From Allomesorhizobium sp043769475 (lineage in GTDB: Bacteria > Pseudomonadota > Alphaproteobacteria > Rhizobiales > Rhizobiaceae), in assembly GCF_043769475.1 (NCBI RefSeq), contig NZ_CP171729.1:1798001-1862000 (forward strand): a stretch of DNA of 64,000 nt, given 5' to 3'. This document shows, in pieces, positions 27,631 through 35,260 of the stretch. Under the pieces are notes generated by a model that saw nothing but the letters and a program-made list of their open reading frames with translations, had not been told where the DNA came from and did no database searches. Position numbers and translations under genes: made by a program. How positions within the stretch are numbered: position 1 is the stretch's first letter; every line of letters starts with the position of its first letter.

Positions 27631-28145
27631 CCCTGCCCTGGCTCTCCCGGCGCGTTGCCCGACGAAACAGCGATGGTTATGGCGATCAGGCTGAGCATGG
27701 CGAGCGCGGCGCGCGCCACATGCGAATATTCCCAGACGTCGCGCAGGCTCTCCCAGTCGCCGGCTTCGGTCTTCGGGGCAAAGGCCGAAAAGAAGGACGA
27801 ACCCAGTCCCGAAAGCTCCACGTCCCTTAGCCAGAAATTGTTCACGGGATGGGTGAAGACCCAGTAGATGGCATGAACCGCCACCAATAGCAGGAACGCC
27901 GAAAGCGTCCACAGGAAACGCGTGCCGCCGAACGGTGTGAGGTACAAGAGCAGGGCGAGCACAAGAATGCCGAGGATCTCGGCGATGCCACCAATCGTGA
28001 ACCCCGGATAATAGATCGTCTGGACCGCGAAATACTGCTCCTTATCGAGCCGCAATTTGCCTGGGAGTTCGAGCGCGTGCGCAAGTGTCAGCGCCATCGC
28101 GATAGCGACCAGAACGACGGCAAGGACTTCCACGAACCGGACCAT
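27627..28145 (-). CDS. Hypothetical inner-membrane protein (four helices)
   Basis: 172 residues from the ATG at 28145 (MVRFVEVLAVVLVAIAMA). Four hydrophobic segments at about 5-25, 55-75, 80-100 and 145-165, with an extracytoplasmic-looking NFWLRDVELSGLGSSFF between three and four. Resembles DUF1772-like small integral membrane proteins but I cannot assign it. Converges on radC. Confidence 0.65.
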   Translation of the reverse strand: MVRFVEVLAVVLVAIAMALTLAHALELPGKLRLDKEQYFAVQTIYYPGFTIGGIAEILGILVLALLLYLTPFGGTRFLWTLSAFLLLVAVHAIYWVFTHPVNNFWLRDVELSGLGSSFFSAFAPKTEAGDWESLRDVWEYSHVARAALAMLSLIAITIAVSSGNAPGEPGQG

Positions 28146-28263
28146 ATGACCGCACCTCAAGCCTTTCAGCTAACGCGGCATCTTCTCAGGTCAACGTCGC
28201 AGCCTCGAAAACCGCAACCGTGAGCAAGCTGGCCGGGATTTGAAGTGATCGGCCACGCGATCG

Positions 28264-28800
28264 TCAGGACACAGGCAGTTCGACGCCGCAGGCGCCGGCA
28301 AGCCCGGCTACCGCCTCGTGGATGCCCGAAAGGTTGAAAATCGCCTCGCCCCGCCCTGCCAGGAAGCCGAAACGCCAGGAAAGCCGGAGCCGCTTCGACT
28401 GGAGCAGGCGCGCGACGCCACTGCTCCCGTCCTTGAAGAAGCCGCGATCCTGGAAACCCAACGTCCACTGCTCGGTTCTTTCGCCGCCATTGTCGAGGCG
28501 AACCGAGACGCTGATCGTGCCGCTGGCCGACACCGGATCCTTGAGCTGGAGCGATTGGCTCCAGTGCGGGTTCCCGCCGCGGCGGCAGGAGATGGTCAAG
28601 GCCGGGTGATAGTCGATGACGCGCGAGGAACCGACGCTCAGCGTATTGAGCGAGAAGATCGACGCCGTGACCTGCCCGTCCGGTCCGCTGCCCAGCCGCC
28701 ACGTATAGCGCCCCTGCCCGCTGGATTGGGCCGCGCCAAGAAGCAAGATAGCTGCCGCAAGGACGGCGTGTGTGAGGATTACGAAGGCGCGTGTCGTCAT
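28264..28800 (-). CDS. Exported protein with VasI/TagO-like domain
   Basis: 178 residues with signal peptide MTTRAFVILTHAVLAAAIL. The rest resembles the VasI/TagO (type VI secretion associated) beta-sandwich: PALTISCRRGG, VSVRLDNGGERTEQWTLGFQ, GGSSGVARLL-like GSSGVARLLQSKRL and a C-terminal FNLSGIHEAVAGLAGACG. No type VI genes are present in the window, so it is an orphan member; many non-T6SS homologues exist. Assignment is from remembered domain pattern only. Confidence 0.55.
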   Translation of the reverse strand: MTTRAFVILTHAVLAAAILLLGAAQSSGQGRYTWRLGSGPDGQVTASIFSLNTLSVGSSRVIDYHPALTISCRRGGNPHWSQSLQLKDPVSASGTISVSVRLDNGGERTEQWTLGFQDRGFFKDGSSGVARLLQSKRLRLSWRFGFLAGRGEAIFNLSGIHEAVAGLAGACGVELPVS

Positions 28801-28880
28801 GTGCTGTCCCGGGCCGCATGCGCCCGACGATATCGCATGGCGCGCCGCCTTTGTCACCGAGGCAGGCCGGCAAAGCAAAA

Positions 28881-28902
28881 GGCCGCTGTTTCCAGCGGCC
28901 TC
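28881..28902 (-). terminator. Rho-independent terminator of tig
   Basis: AGGCCGCTG (28881-28889)/CAGCGGCCT (28894-28902) with a TTTC-type tetraloop; on the minus strand TTTTGC follows. 26 bp downstream of the trigger factor stop. Confidence 0.8.
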
Positions 28903-28927
28903 TGCATCGTCCGGTCTTAGCGTCGAG

Positions 28928-30403
28928 TTATTCGGCGTCGGCGTCCTTGGCTGCAGCCTTCTTTTTCGGCGCAGCCTTTTTCTTTGGCTCTTCGGCCGAG
29001 GCGGCATCTGCCTTCTTCGCCGTCTTCTTTGCGGCCTTCGCGGGCTTTTCGGCGCCTTCGGCCTCCTCGTCTTCGGCCGTCAGCTCTTCCTTGCTCACCT
29101 TCTTGTCGGTGACGGAGACCTGCGTCAGCAGGTGGTCGACGACCTTCTCCTCGAACAGCGGCGCGCGCAGTGTGGTCAGCGCATTCTGGTTGTTGCGGTA
29201 GAAGTCGAAGACTTCCTGCTGCTGGTCGGCGGGGTAACGGCGCACGAACTCGAACAGCGCGCGCTGCAATTCCTCGTCCGAAACCTGCACGCCGGCCTTC
29301 TCGCCGATCTCGGCAAGCACGAGACCAAGGCGCACGCGGCGTTCGGCAAGGCGCTGATACTCGGCTCGCGCCTCCTCCTCGGTCGTCTCTTCGTCGGCGA
29401 ATGTGCGGCCGGCAGCTTCGAGGTCGCGGTTCACCTGGTTCCAGATGTTGGTGAACTCGGCCTCGACCAGCTTGGACGGGGCCTCGAACGTGTAGGATGC
29501 GTCGAGCTGGTCGAGCAGCTGGCGCTTGACCTTCTGGCGCGTCATCTGGCCGAACTGGCTTTCGATCTGGCCGCGAACGATCTCGCGCAGGCGCTCAAGC
29601 GATTCCAGGCCGAGGTTCTTGGCAGTCTCGTCCGAGATCTCTAGCTTGCCCGGCTTCGACACTTCCTTGACGGTGACGTCGAAGGTCGCTTCCTTGCCGG
29701 CCAGATTGGCGGCGTTGTAGTTTTCGGGGAAAGTCACGGTGACGAGCTTCTCGTCGCCGGCCTTGGCGCCGATCAGCTGGTCTTCGAAGCCCGGGATGAA
29801 CTCTTTCGAGCCGAGCACTAGCGGCTGGTCAGTGCCGGAACCGCCCGCAAAGGCCTCACCGCCGATCTTGCCGACATAGTCGATGGTGACGCGGTCGCCT
29901 TCTTCGGCCTTGCCCTTCTTCGGCTCATAGGAGCGCGAGGATTCCGCGATGCGGTTGACCTGCTCGTCCACTTCCGTTTCCGCCACATCCACCACCGGCC
30001 GTGTGACCGAAATCTTGGAAAAATCCTGGATCTCGATGGCCGGAATGACCTCATAGGCGAGCTGGAACTCGAAATCGGCGCCGCCTGCCAGGATTTTTTC
30101 GGCTTCCTTCTCGTCCTCGGTCATGGTGACCTCGGGCTGCATGGCGGCCTTCTCGCCGCGCTCGGCGATGATGGTGCGGGTGGAATTCGAGAGGATCTCG
30201 TTCACCACCTCGGCCATGAAGGACTTGCCGTAGACCTTGCGCAGATGCTGCAGCGGCACCTTGCCGGGGCGGAAGCCGTTGATGCGGACCTTGTTCTTGG
30301 CGTCGGAAAGCCGCGCAACCAGCTTGGCTTCCATGTCTCCGGCAGGCACGGTCACCTTGATTTCGCGCTTCAGACCGGAGTTCAGTGTTTCGGTAACCTG
30401 CAT
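28928..30403 (-). CDS. tig: Trigger factor (ribosome-associated chaperone/PPIase)
   Basis: Binds the ribosome exit tunnel via L23 and folds nascent chains. 491 residues starting MQVTETLNSGLKREIKVTVP: N-terminal ribosome-binding domain with the conserved signature region NGFRPGKVPLQHLRKVYG, FKBP-type PPIase domain (RVTIDYVGKIGGEAFAGGSG), helical C-terminal chaperone arms, and a Lys/Ala-rich tail that is longer than in E. coli, as in other rhizobia. Two adjacent ATGs (30406, 30403) are possible. Confidence 0.96.
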   Translation of the reverse strand: MQVTETLNSGLKREIKVTVPAGDMEAKLVARLSDAKNKVRINGFRPGKVPLQHLRKVYGKSFMAEVVNEILSNSTRTIIAERGEKAAMQPEVTMTEDEKEAEKILAGGADFEFQLAYEVIPAIEIQDFSKISVTRPVVDVAETEVDEQVNRIAESSRSYEPKKGKAEEGDRVTIDYVGKIGGEAFAGGSGTDQPLVLGSKEFIPGFEDQLIGAKAGDEKLVTVTFPENYNAANLAGKEATFDVTVKEVSKPGKLEISDETAKNLGLESLERLREIVRGQIESQFGQMTRQKVKRQLLDQLDASYTFEAPSKLVEAEFTNIWNQVNRDLEAAGRTFADEETTEEEARAEYQRLAERRVRLGLVLAEIGEKAGVQVSDEELQRALFEFVRRYPADQQQEVFDFYRNNQNALTTLRAPLFEEKVVDHLLTQVSVTDKKVSKEELTAEDEEAEGAEKPAKAAKKTAKKADAASAEEPKKKAAPKKKAAAKDADAE

Positions 30404-30753
30404 CATCAAACCTTTGTTTTCACGAATGCCGCAGCGCAAACGACGCCATGCCGTTCAGCCTGCCGGAAAGTCTCGTGCCGGGGTGGCTTTTGGTGCGGGG
30501 CAGAGAGGCCGGGCGCCGATGCTTTCCAACGGCGAACGAGACGCTCCGATTACGCTCCAAGAATGCGAGTAAGTCTTTGTTTTTCCTGCTTCTTACTACA
30601 TTCGTCCGAAGCGGACAGTCATATCCCGTCACATTTGACACGCCTTTTGTCACAGGAGGCGTTGTTTTTCAACTCTCTTCGCAATTCCGGACATAGTTGT
30701 CATTTCAGCCTCGACATTGACAGAATAATGTCCACATGAGATTTGCCAGGTAT
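30404..30753. promoter_or_regulatory. Intergenic region with promoters of tig (-) and tRNA-Leu (+)
   Basis: No gene seen. A TTGACA at 30717-30722 lies the right distance before tRNA-Leu to be its -35 element; the -10 (GAGATT-like) is weak. The stretch 30560-30720 is AT-rich relative to neighbours, consistent with divergent promoters. Confidence 0.4.
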
Positions 30754-30836
30754 GCGGGTGTGGCGGAATTGGTAGACGCACTTGGTTTAGGTCCAAGCGC
30801 CTAGGCGTGGGGGTTCGAGTCCCTCCACCCGCACCA
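30754..30836 (+). tRNA. tRNA-Leu (TAG)
   Basis: Class II tRNA with long variable arm. Acceptor GCGGGTG pairs with CACCCGC, D-arm GGTAGACGC, anticodon stem-loop CTTGG-TTTAGGT-CCAAG gives TAG, variable arm GCCTAGGC-type, T-arm GGGTTCGAGTCCC, CCA encoded. Confidence 0.95.
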
Positions 30837-30943
30837 GCTCCTCTCTTGCCCGGCCGAGCGGGCCACATCGGCCTGCCGCTCGCGCGAAACCCAAATGGCC
30901 GTATCCGTGCCTGGTCGGTCGCGGCTGGAGGCTCCGAAAGCGG

Positions 30944-31369
30944 ATGAGACCAAGACTTTCGATTTTCGCCTGCGCGGCGCTGAGCCTTCTCTGCCTCACG
31001 CCGGCTCACGCCCAGGGTTTTGAGGATCTGAACCGTCCGCTGCCCGACGTCTTCCGCCCTGGCATCACCGGCTGCGGGCGCGATCGGCCTTGCGATTGGC
31101 AGGAGCCGGAGATGGGGTGGCAGGAGCCCAGATACGAGGTCAACAAATACCGCCAGCCCCGCATCGAGTACGACGTCACGGTTCCGACCATGCGTCCCGC
31201 CGAGCAATCTCTTGGACGAGGCCGGCTCGCCACCCGCCAGGGGATTATCCAGGCTCACCGCATCTGGTGCACGGATCGCTACCGCTCCTATAGCCGCCGC
31301 GATGATACGTTTCAGCCCCATTACGGAGCACGCAGGCAATGCATCTCGCCCTACGTCCGCCTGGATTGA
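30944..31369 (+). CDS. Secreted BA14K-like protein
   Basis: 141 residues; signal peptide MRPRLSIFACAALSLLCLTP with cleavage after AHA. The C-terminal segment HRIWCTDRYRSYSRRDDTFQ and GARRQCISPY has the spacing of the BA14K (Brucella 14-kDa lectin-like antigen) motif W-C-x-x-RYRSY...TF...G-x-R-x-x-C. A middle section has a repeated WQEPE/WQEPR. Likely surface or periplasmic. Not clustered with related genes. Confidence 0.7.
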   Translation: MRPRLSIFACAALSLLCLTPAHAQGFEDLNRPLPDVFRPGITGCGRDRPCDWQEPEMGWQEPRYEVNKYRQPRIEYDVTVPTMRPAEQSLGRGRLATRQGIIQAHRIWCTDRYRSYSRRDDTFQPHYGARRQCISPYVRLD

Positions 31370-31387
31370 AACCTGGAAAATTGCCGA

Positions 31388-31969
31388 TCAGTAGAGCGGC
31401 TCGCGGAAAAGCATCGTGTCGCCGTCCATCAGCGCCTTGATCTGCATCGAGCCGTCCTCGGCGACTGCGGCCACGATGTTGAAACTGCGCACGCGCATGT
31501 CGCGCTCGATCGCCAGCCCCTCGCCTTCCGGGAGATAAAAACGTTCGATCCCGTATTCGACATTCAGCGTATCGATCTGGCCAAGGCTGCCGCCGTCGTC
31601 GACCATGCCGCGAATGTCGATCTCGCCATCTCCAGGCGGCGTGGGCGGAGGCTCGTAGAGCGAGGCCGAGACCATCTTCCAGATTCCGTCGCCCTCCTTC
31701 CTTACGCGTACGAAAACTGGACCCGCTTCGGTCCATTGCGCGCCGGAAGGCACATTGCCGATCATCGACACCGGAACGTTCGAAAACTCGTAGCCGAGCC
31801 GGACATAGTCGCCGCGCAGCAGATCGCGCGGGTCGACCGGCTCGACTTTCAAAAGCACCTCCCGTCCGTCGCGTAGGACGGCCGCGCGTCCGGCGATGAT
31901 AAAGGACAGGAAGCCGATCTGGACGAGCGCCAGAACGATTGCGGAAATCAGCAGGCGGTTCTTATTCAT
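31388..31969 (-). CDS. GDYXXLXY domain membrane-anchored protein
   Basis: 193 residues starting MNKNRLLISAIVLALVQIGF: one N-terminal membrane anchor. The family signature is LLRGDYVRLGYEFS near residue 55. The start overlaps the stop of the DUF2157 gene by one base (TGATG), and the two families are commonly paired, suggesting a two-protein inner-membrane unit. Role unknown. Confidence 0.83.
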   Translation of the reverse strand: MNKNRLLISAIVLALVQIGFLSFIIAGRAAVLRDGREVLLKVEPVDPRDLLRGDYVRLGYEFSNVPVSMIGNVPSGAQWTEAGPVFVRVRKEGDGIWKMVSASLYEPPPTPPGDGEIDIRGMVDDGGSLGQIDTLNVEYGIERFYLPEGEGLAIERDMRVRSFNIVAAVAEDGSMQIKALMDGDTMLFREPLY

Positions 31970-33081
31970 CACGCGGCGCCCTCCTGCGGCCCTGCCGCAT
32001 CGTTCATCCGCCTTTCCACCCTGATTATGACGAGGGCGACCAGGCCGAGCGCGAGGCCCGAAGCCAGGAACACTCCGGCCGTTCCAAGCATAGTGCCGAC
32101 GGTCACGACATAGACGTAGGCCAGTTGGCAAGTGAAGCCGAGATAGGCGATCCATCGCAGGCCACGGCTTTCGCGGCCGCCAAGCACGACTGCGGCGGCG
32201 ATACCGGCGAAGCCCACCAATGCGGCGGCGACAAGAGCCGCGCTCTCGTCGACCAGGTCGAACTGGAGGATGGTCATGCCCGTCAGAAAGCCGAGCAGCG
32301 CATGGACAGGCGTGTTTCCGTCGATCCTGGCGATCCTCTCGACGGCGTCGGGCACATGGACGGCCGCGGCAAACAGCCCTGCCGAAACGAGCGCCAGCAC
32401 GGCCGGAATGACCAGCATGTCGTGATGCACGGCCGAAAGCGCCGCGTAGAAGATCAGCGAGAGCAGCAACAGGTTTCGCGATGCGCGGCTTTCCGTCCAA
32501 TAGGATAAGAGCCAAAGCCCGATCGCGACCAGGACAAAGGAATGTGGGACATGGGTCTCGCTCCAGACCGCAACGCCCTCCAGGAACAGCCAGGAAGATG
32601 CGAGGCCGACGGCGGCGACAGTGAGCGGGCCTGAGCGCAGGGCGGCAGCAGCCAACGCCGTGCCGGCACACCAGGTCAGGACGGCGTCCGCCTCGTCGCC
32701 GGACAAATGATACATCTGCCCGATCAGCGCGATCGAACCGCCGAATGCCGCCGCCCCGACCAGCCAGGCGCCTTCGGCCACGGCGCTATTGCCGCGCGAC
32801 TTCAACAGCGCACCGCCGACATAGGCCGCGAAGATGATGGCAAACAGCACGCCAACGCGCAGCAGGCGGGGAAAAGCGTCCCAATTGGCGGCTATCAGAA
32901 GCAGGATGGCTGCTCCGAACAGCAGCGCGGCCATCACGGCGAGAACCGAGCCGAAGCTCAGCGATTTGCGTTCGTTGGCTTCGGTATCGCGTCTCAGCGC
33001 GTCGCCGGTCGCCGTGTCGATGAGACCAAGTTCGGTCCAGCGAAGAATGTCCTGCCGCACACGCGACGCATAACTCGCCAT
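31969..33081 (-). CDS. DUF2157 domain multi-pass membrane protein
   Basis: 370 residues from the ATG at 33081, after AAGGGGAAACGG. The soluble N-terminal RQDILRWTELGLIDTATGDAL is typical of DUF2157, followed by about ten membrane helices (for example SVLAVMAALLFGAAILLLIA). Overlaps the GDYXXLXY gene downstream, likely one operon. Function unknown for the family. Confidence 0.83.
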   Translation of the reverse strand: MASYASRVRQDILRWTELGLIDTATGDALRRDTEANERKSLSFGSVLAVMAALLFGAAILLLIAANWDAFPRLLRVGVLFAIIFAAYVGGALLKSRGNSAVAEGAWLVGAAAFGGSIALIGQMYHLSGDEADAVLTWCAGTALAAAALRSGPLTVAAVGLASSWLFLEGVAVWSETHVPHSFVLVAIGLWLLSYWTESRASRNLLLLSLIFYAALSAVHHDMLVIPAVLALVSAGLFAAAVHVPDAVERIARIDGNTPVHALLGFLTGMTILQFDLVDESAALVAAALVGFAGIAAAVVLGGRESRGLRWIAYLGFTCQLAYVYVVTVGTMLGTAGVFLASGLALGLVALVIIRVERRMNDAAGPQEGAA

Positions 33082-33318
33082 CCGTTTCCCCTTACCCAAG
33101 CGTCAACTTTACAACTTTAGTCCAAGCCGCTGACGCTACGGCATTTTTGCGACTCAACCCGATTTGGGCCCAACCGCTAAAACCGATTAATGTTGCATTG
33201 CACAATTTGCATTGCTGCCATGCACCAACAGCACTTTTAATCCGAACCCGGCGCGCCTATTTAGGCTTCGTACCAAGAGACAGAAGAAAACGAACCAAAG
33301 ACGAAAACGAGAAGTACC

Positions 33319-33459
33319 ATGAACCTGATCCGCAACTATCGCAACTGGCGCCGCTACCGGGAAACCGTTTCCGAGCTGAGCCGCCTTTCGAACCGCGAAC
33401 TCTCAGACCTCGGCATTGGCCGCGGCGACATTCCCTTCGTCGCCCGCAAGTCGGTCTGA
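33319..33459 (+). CDS. DUF1127 micro-protein, copy 1 (CcaF1-like)
   Basis: 46 residues: MNLIRNYRNWRRYRETVSEL ... LSNRELSDLGIGRGDI ... VARKSV. DUF1127 proteins are tiny arginine-rich helices; in Rhodobacter sphaeroides one (CcaF1) is encoded just upstream of CCUCCUCCC-type small RNAs, binds RNA and affects their maturation. Here it precedes a second copy and six such hairpins. The 240 bp upstream (33082-33318) contain no other gene; a possible weak promoter has CTTTTAA at 33234 and CTATTT at 33257, unverified. Confidence 0.9.
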   Translation: MNLIRNYRNWRRYRETVSELSRLSNRELSDLGIGRGDIPFVARKSV

Positions 33460-33509
33460 CATATCGGCCCCTTGAGGGCCGGCCCGTAAATGCGAAAAGA
33501 GAAACCAAA

Positions 33510-33650
33510 ATGAACCTGATCCGCAACTACCGCAACTGGCGCCGCTACCGGGAAACCGTTTCCGAGCTGAGCCGCCTGTCGAACCGCGAACTCGTCGACC
33601 TGGGCATCAACCGCGGCGACATCCATCGCGTCGCCAGGAAGTCGATCTAA
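33510..33650 (+). CDS. DUF1127 micro-protein, copy 2
   Basis: 46 residues, identical to copy 1 through residue 28 and then diverging (RELVDLGINRGDIHRVARKS). DNA identity is also very high over the first 85 bp, so this is a tandem duplicate. AAAAGAGAAA precedes the ATG. The hairpin array begins 10 bp after its stop, so protein and RNA are probably on one transcript that is later processed. Confidence 0.9.
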   Translation: MNLIRNYRNWRRYRETVSELSRLSNRELVDLGINRGDIHRVARKSI

Positions 33651-33683
33651 GGAATTTCGCCAGGGTCGACCTCCTCCCCGACC

Positions 33684-33771
33684 CTGACGGATACGGCCAG
33701 CTTTCACCTCCTCCCGATTGCTGGCCACCAAAACGACACCCGCCGCACCTCCTCCCGCGGCGGGTGTTGTC
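33684..33771 (+). repeat. 88-bp direct repeat, copy 1 (hairpins H2-H3)
   Basis: Matches 33839-33926 with a single mismatch (G at 33690 versus A). Period 155 bp. Indicates recent duplication of an sRNA unit; H1 and H4 differ in sequence between the units. Confidence 0.95.
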
Positions 33772-33838
33772 TCCCCGAAGGGCCTCGCTTCCCTCAAAGA
33801 GCGACAGAATTTCGTCAGAACCTACCTCCTCCCGGGAA

Positions 33839-33926
33839 CTGACGAATACGGCCAGCTTTCACCTCCTCCCGATTGCTGGCCACCAAAACGACACCCGCCG
33901 CACCTCCTCCCGCGGCGGGTGTTGTC
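33839..33926 (+). repeat. 88-bp direct repeat, copy 2 (hairpins H5-H6)
   Basis: Second copy of the repeat at 33684-33771. After the copy ends, the flank CGTTTTGG is complementary to CCAAAACG upstream of H6, so the last hairpin can extend into a longer, terminator-like stem that copy 1 lacks. Confidence 0.95.
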
Positions 33927-33967
33927 GTTTTGGCATCTCGATATGGCATTGTCGGATAATCAAGCGC

Positions 33968-34573
33968 TCAGCGCACGCCCATGACGCCGCGCTTCAGCCA
34001 TTCCGACAACGGCCGGATATCCGGCGGATCACCCGCCGGCTCGTACCAACTGTCGATGGCCCATTTCTTCCCCGATTTGTCCCGCAATACCGCTGTCGCA
34101 TGCGGGTAGCGCCCGTCGATCAGGAAGCCGCGTGTGACGTTCCGATCCACTGTGTGATGCCTCAGAAGCCTGCGTCTTTCAAGATAGAGCAGAAGCGAGC
34201 GGGTGTTGGTCGACTCGTCGACGCAGTCCATCTGGCCGCGCCTGTGATATTGGCCGGCGTTCGACTTCGGCTCGTCACGTACGCCGATCACTCCTGTGGC
34301 GCGATCCTCGTAGTACCGAACCGCTCTTGATACGGCGGCACGTTCCGCCTTCGCAGAGGTGGCCCCAGCCGCCATGATCGCTAAAAGGCGCCTGGCGTCG
34401 GCGGCCCCAAGATTCAGCTCCGATTTGAAATGGCAGCCGAAGCCGTGACAGACATTGATGCGCGCTACGGCGGCGGTGCTCCTGACCGCGTATTCGCTGG
34501 GTGTCGAAATACATCCGACAGCGAGAGAGACGAATGCAAGGATTGCGGCGCTTGCGCTGATGCGGACTGCCAT
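33968..34573 (-). CDS. Lipoprotein of unknown function
   Basis: 201 residues from the ATG at 34573: signal with lipobox SLAVGC (MAVRISASAAILAFVSLAVG). Mature part has paired cysteines (VCHGFGCHFKSEL), RAVRYYEDRATGVIGVR and GQMDCVDESTNTRSLL, then GYPHATAVLRDKSGKKWAID-like sequence ending in a WYEPAGDPPDIRPLSEWL tail. The CVDE/H/D arrangement recalls a papain- or transglutaminase-like fold but I cannot confirm it. Convergent with the sRNA array, whose end is only 42 bp away. Confidence 0.7.
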   Translation of the reverse strand: MAVRISASAAILAFVSLAVGCISTPSEYAVRSTAAVARINVCHGFGCHFKSELNLGAADARRLLAIMAAGATSAKAERAAVSRAVRYYEDRATGVIGVRDEPKSNAGQYHRRGQMDCVDESTNTRSLLLYLERRRLLRHHTVDRNVTRGFLIDGRYPHATAVLRDKSGKKWAIDSWYEPAGDPPDIRPLSEWLKRGVMGVR

Positions 34574-35260
34574 GGCCCAATGATTAGCCGCGGCATGTCC
34601 GCTCAACAATGGCGAAAAGCTCGCCGATGCGGACCGTGATTGATCACGCCAAACACGTGCCGGACCAACAACCCTTCCCCCGTGGACAAACCCGCCGACC
34701 ATGGCGGAAATAACGCTGTCATTTCAATGGCCGGCAAGAAAAATGCGCTAAATTTATGCCTCACAGTCATCACCTCCCGCATAATCATCGGCAGTTTCTC
34801 CCACGGGAACGCCGGTCGCGACGGTGATTTGTGGGGAGGAACCGGCGCCTCCGTCGCATGGCTAACGTGGCCATGTGCCCGGGCAGGTTCCGTCCAAGGG
34901 TTCCCGCCGGGACACTACGGTCCCGGAGTGCTGGACGAGCACGCAGGGCGGCCCGGGACCAGGTGGCCGCAGTCGGCTTCTGCCGCCGCCACCGTGAAGC
35001 CCAATGCCGATGAGGCGACGGGCTTCGGTCCCGGCAAACCGAACAGCGGAACGGGCGGAAACGACAAAGCGCCGGCGGGGCGTGGAGACCGCGCCACGTT
35101 ACTTTTACTTTAGGAGGCACGGCCTCGCGCCCCGCTTCCCGACTCCTGAGCCTGTCGAAGGGCTCTCTCAATGGGCCAGGGCCGAAAGGCAGCGTGGCAC
35201 CGGCGAAGCGCGCCTCTCAGCCCAATTGCATTCGGCAGCCTTCCAGCCTATCTCCCCAGC
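34574..35260. repeat. Intergenic stretch with GC-rich and dispersed repeat sequence
   Basis: No supported gene. The part around 35080-35165 (CGCGCCCCGCTTCCCGACTC, then CTGTCGAAGGG) recurs in inverted orientation at about 48430-48530. Frames here end in the same peptide-like LPDS in both copies, which marks repeat-derived false ORFs. Confidence 0.55.

Larger units (their letters stand above)
33661..33926 (+). ncRNA. Array of six CCUCCUCCC hairpins (cuckoo/CcsR-type small RNAs)
   Basis: Six hairpins each expose CCTCCTCCC in the loop, which is complementary to a Shine-Dalgarno GGAGGAGG. Stems (left/right): H1 33661-33668/33679-33686; H2 33695-33701/33720-33726; H3 33736-33746/33757-33767; H4 33811-33818/33839-33846; H5 33850-33856/33875-33881; H6 33891-33901/33912-33922. 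All stems are perfect (7-11 bp). H4-H6 repeat the H1-H3 order. This is the architecture of the alphaproteobacterial 'cuckoo' RNA family, stress-induced (RpoH) sRNAs described with an upstream DUF1127 gene. Targets and transcript ends cannot be read from sequence. Confidence 0.85.

Noticed and set aside
33661..33926. Could be read as a CRISPR array because of regularly spaced repeats
   Set aside because: The repeated unit is only 9 bp in hairpin loops, stems differ, there are no spacers of constant length and no cas genes.
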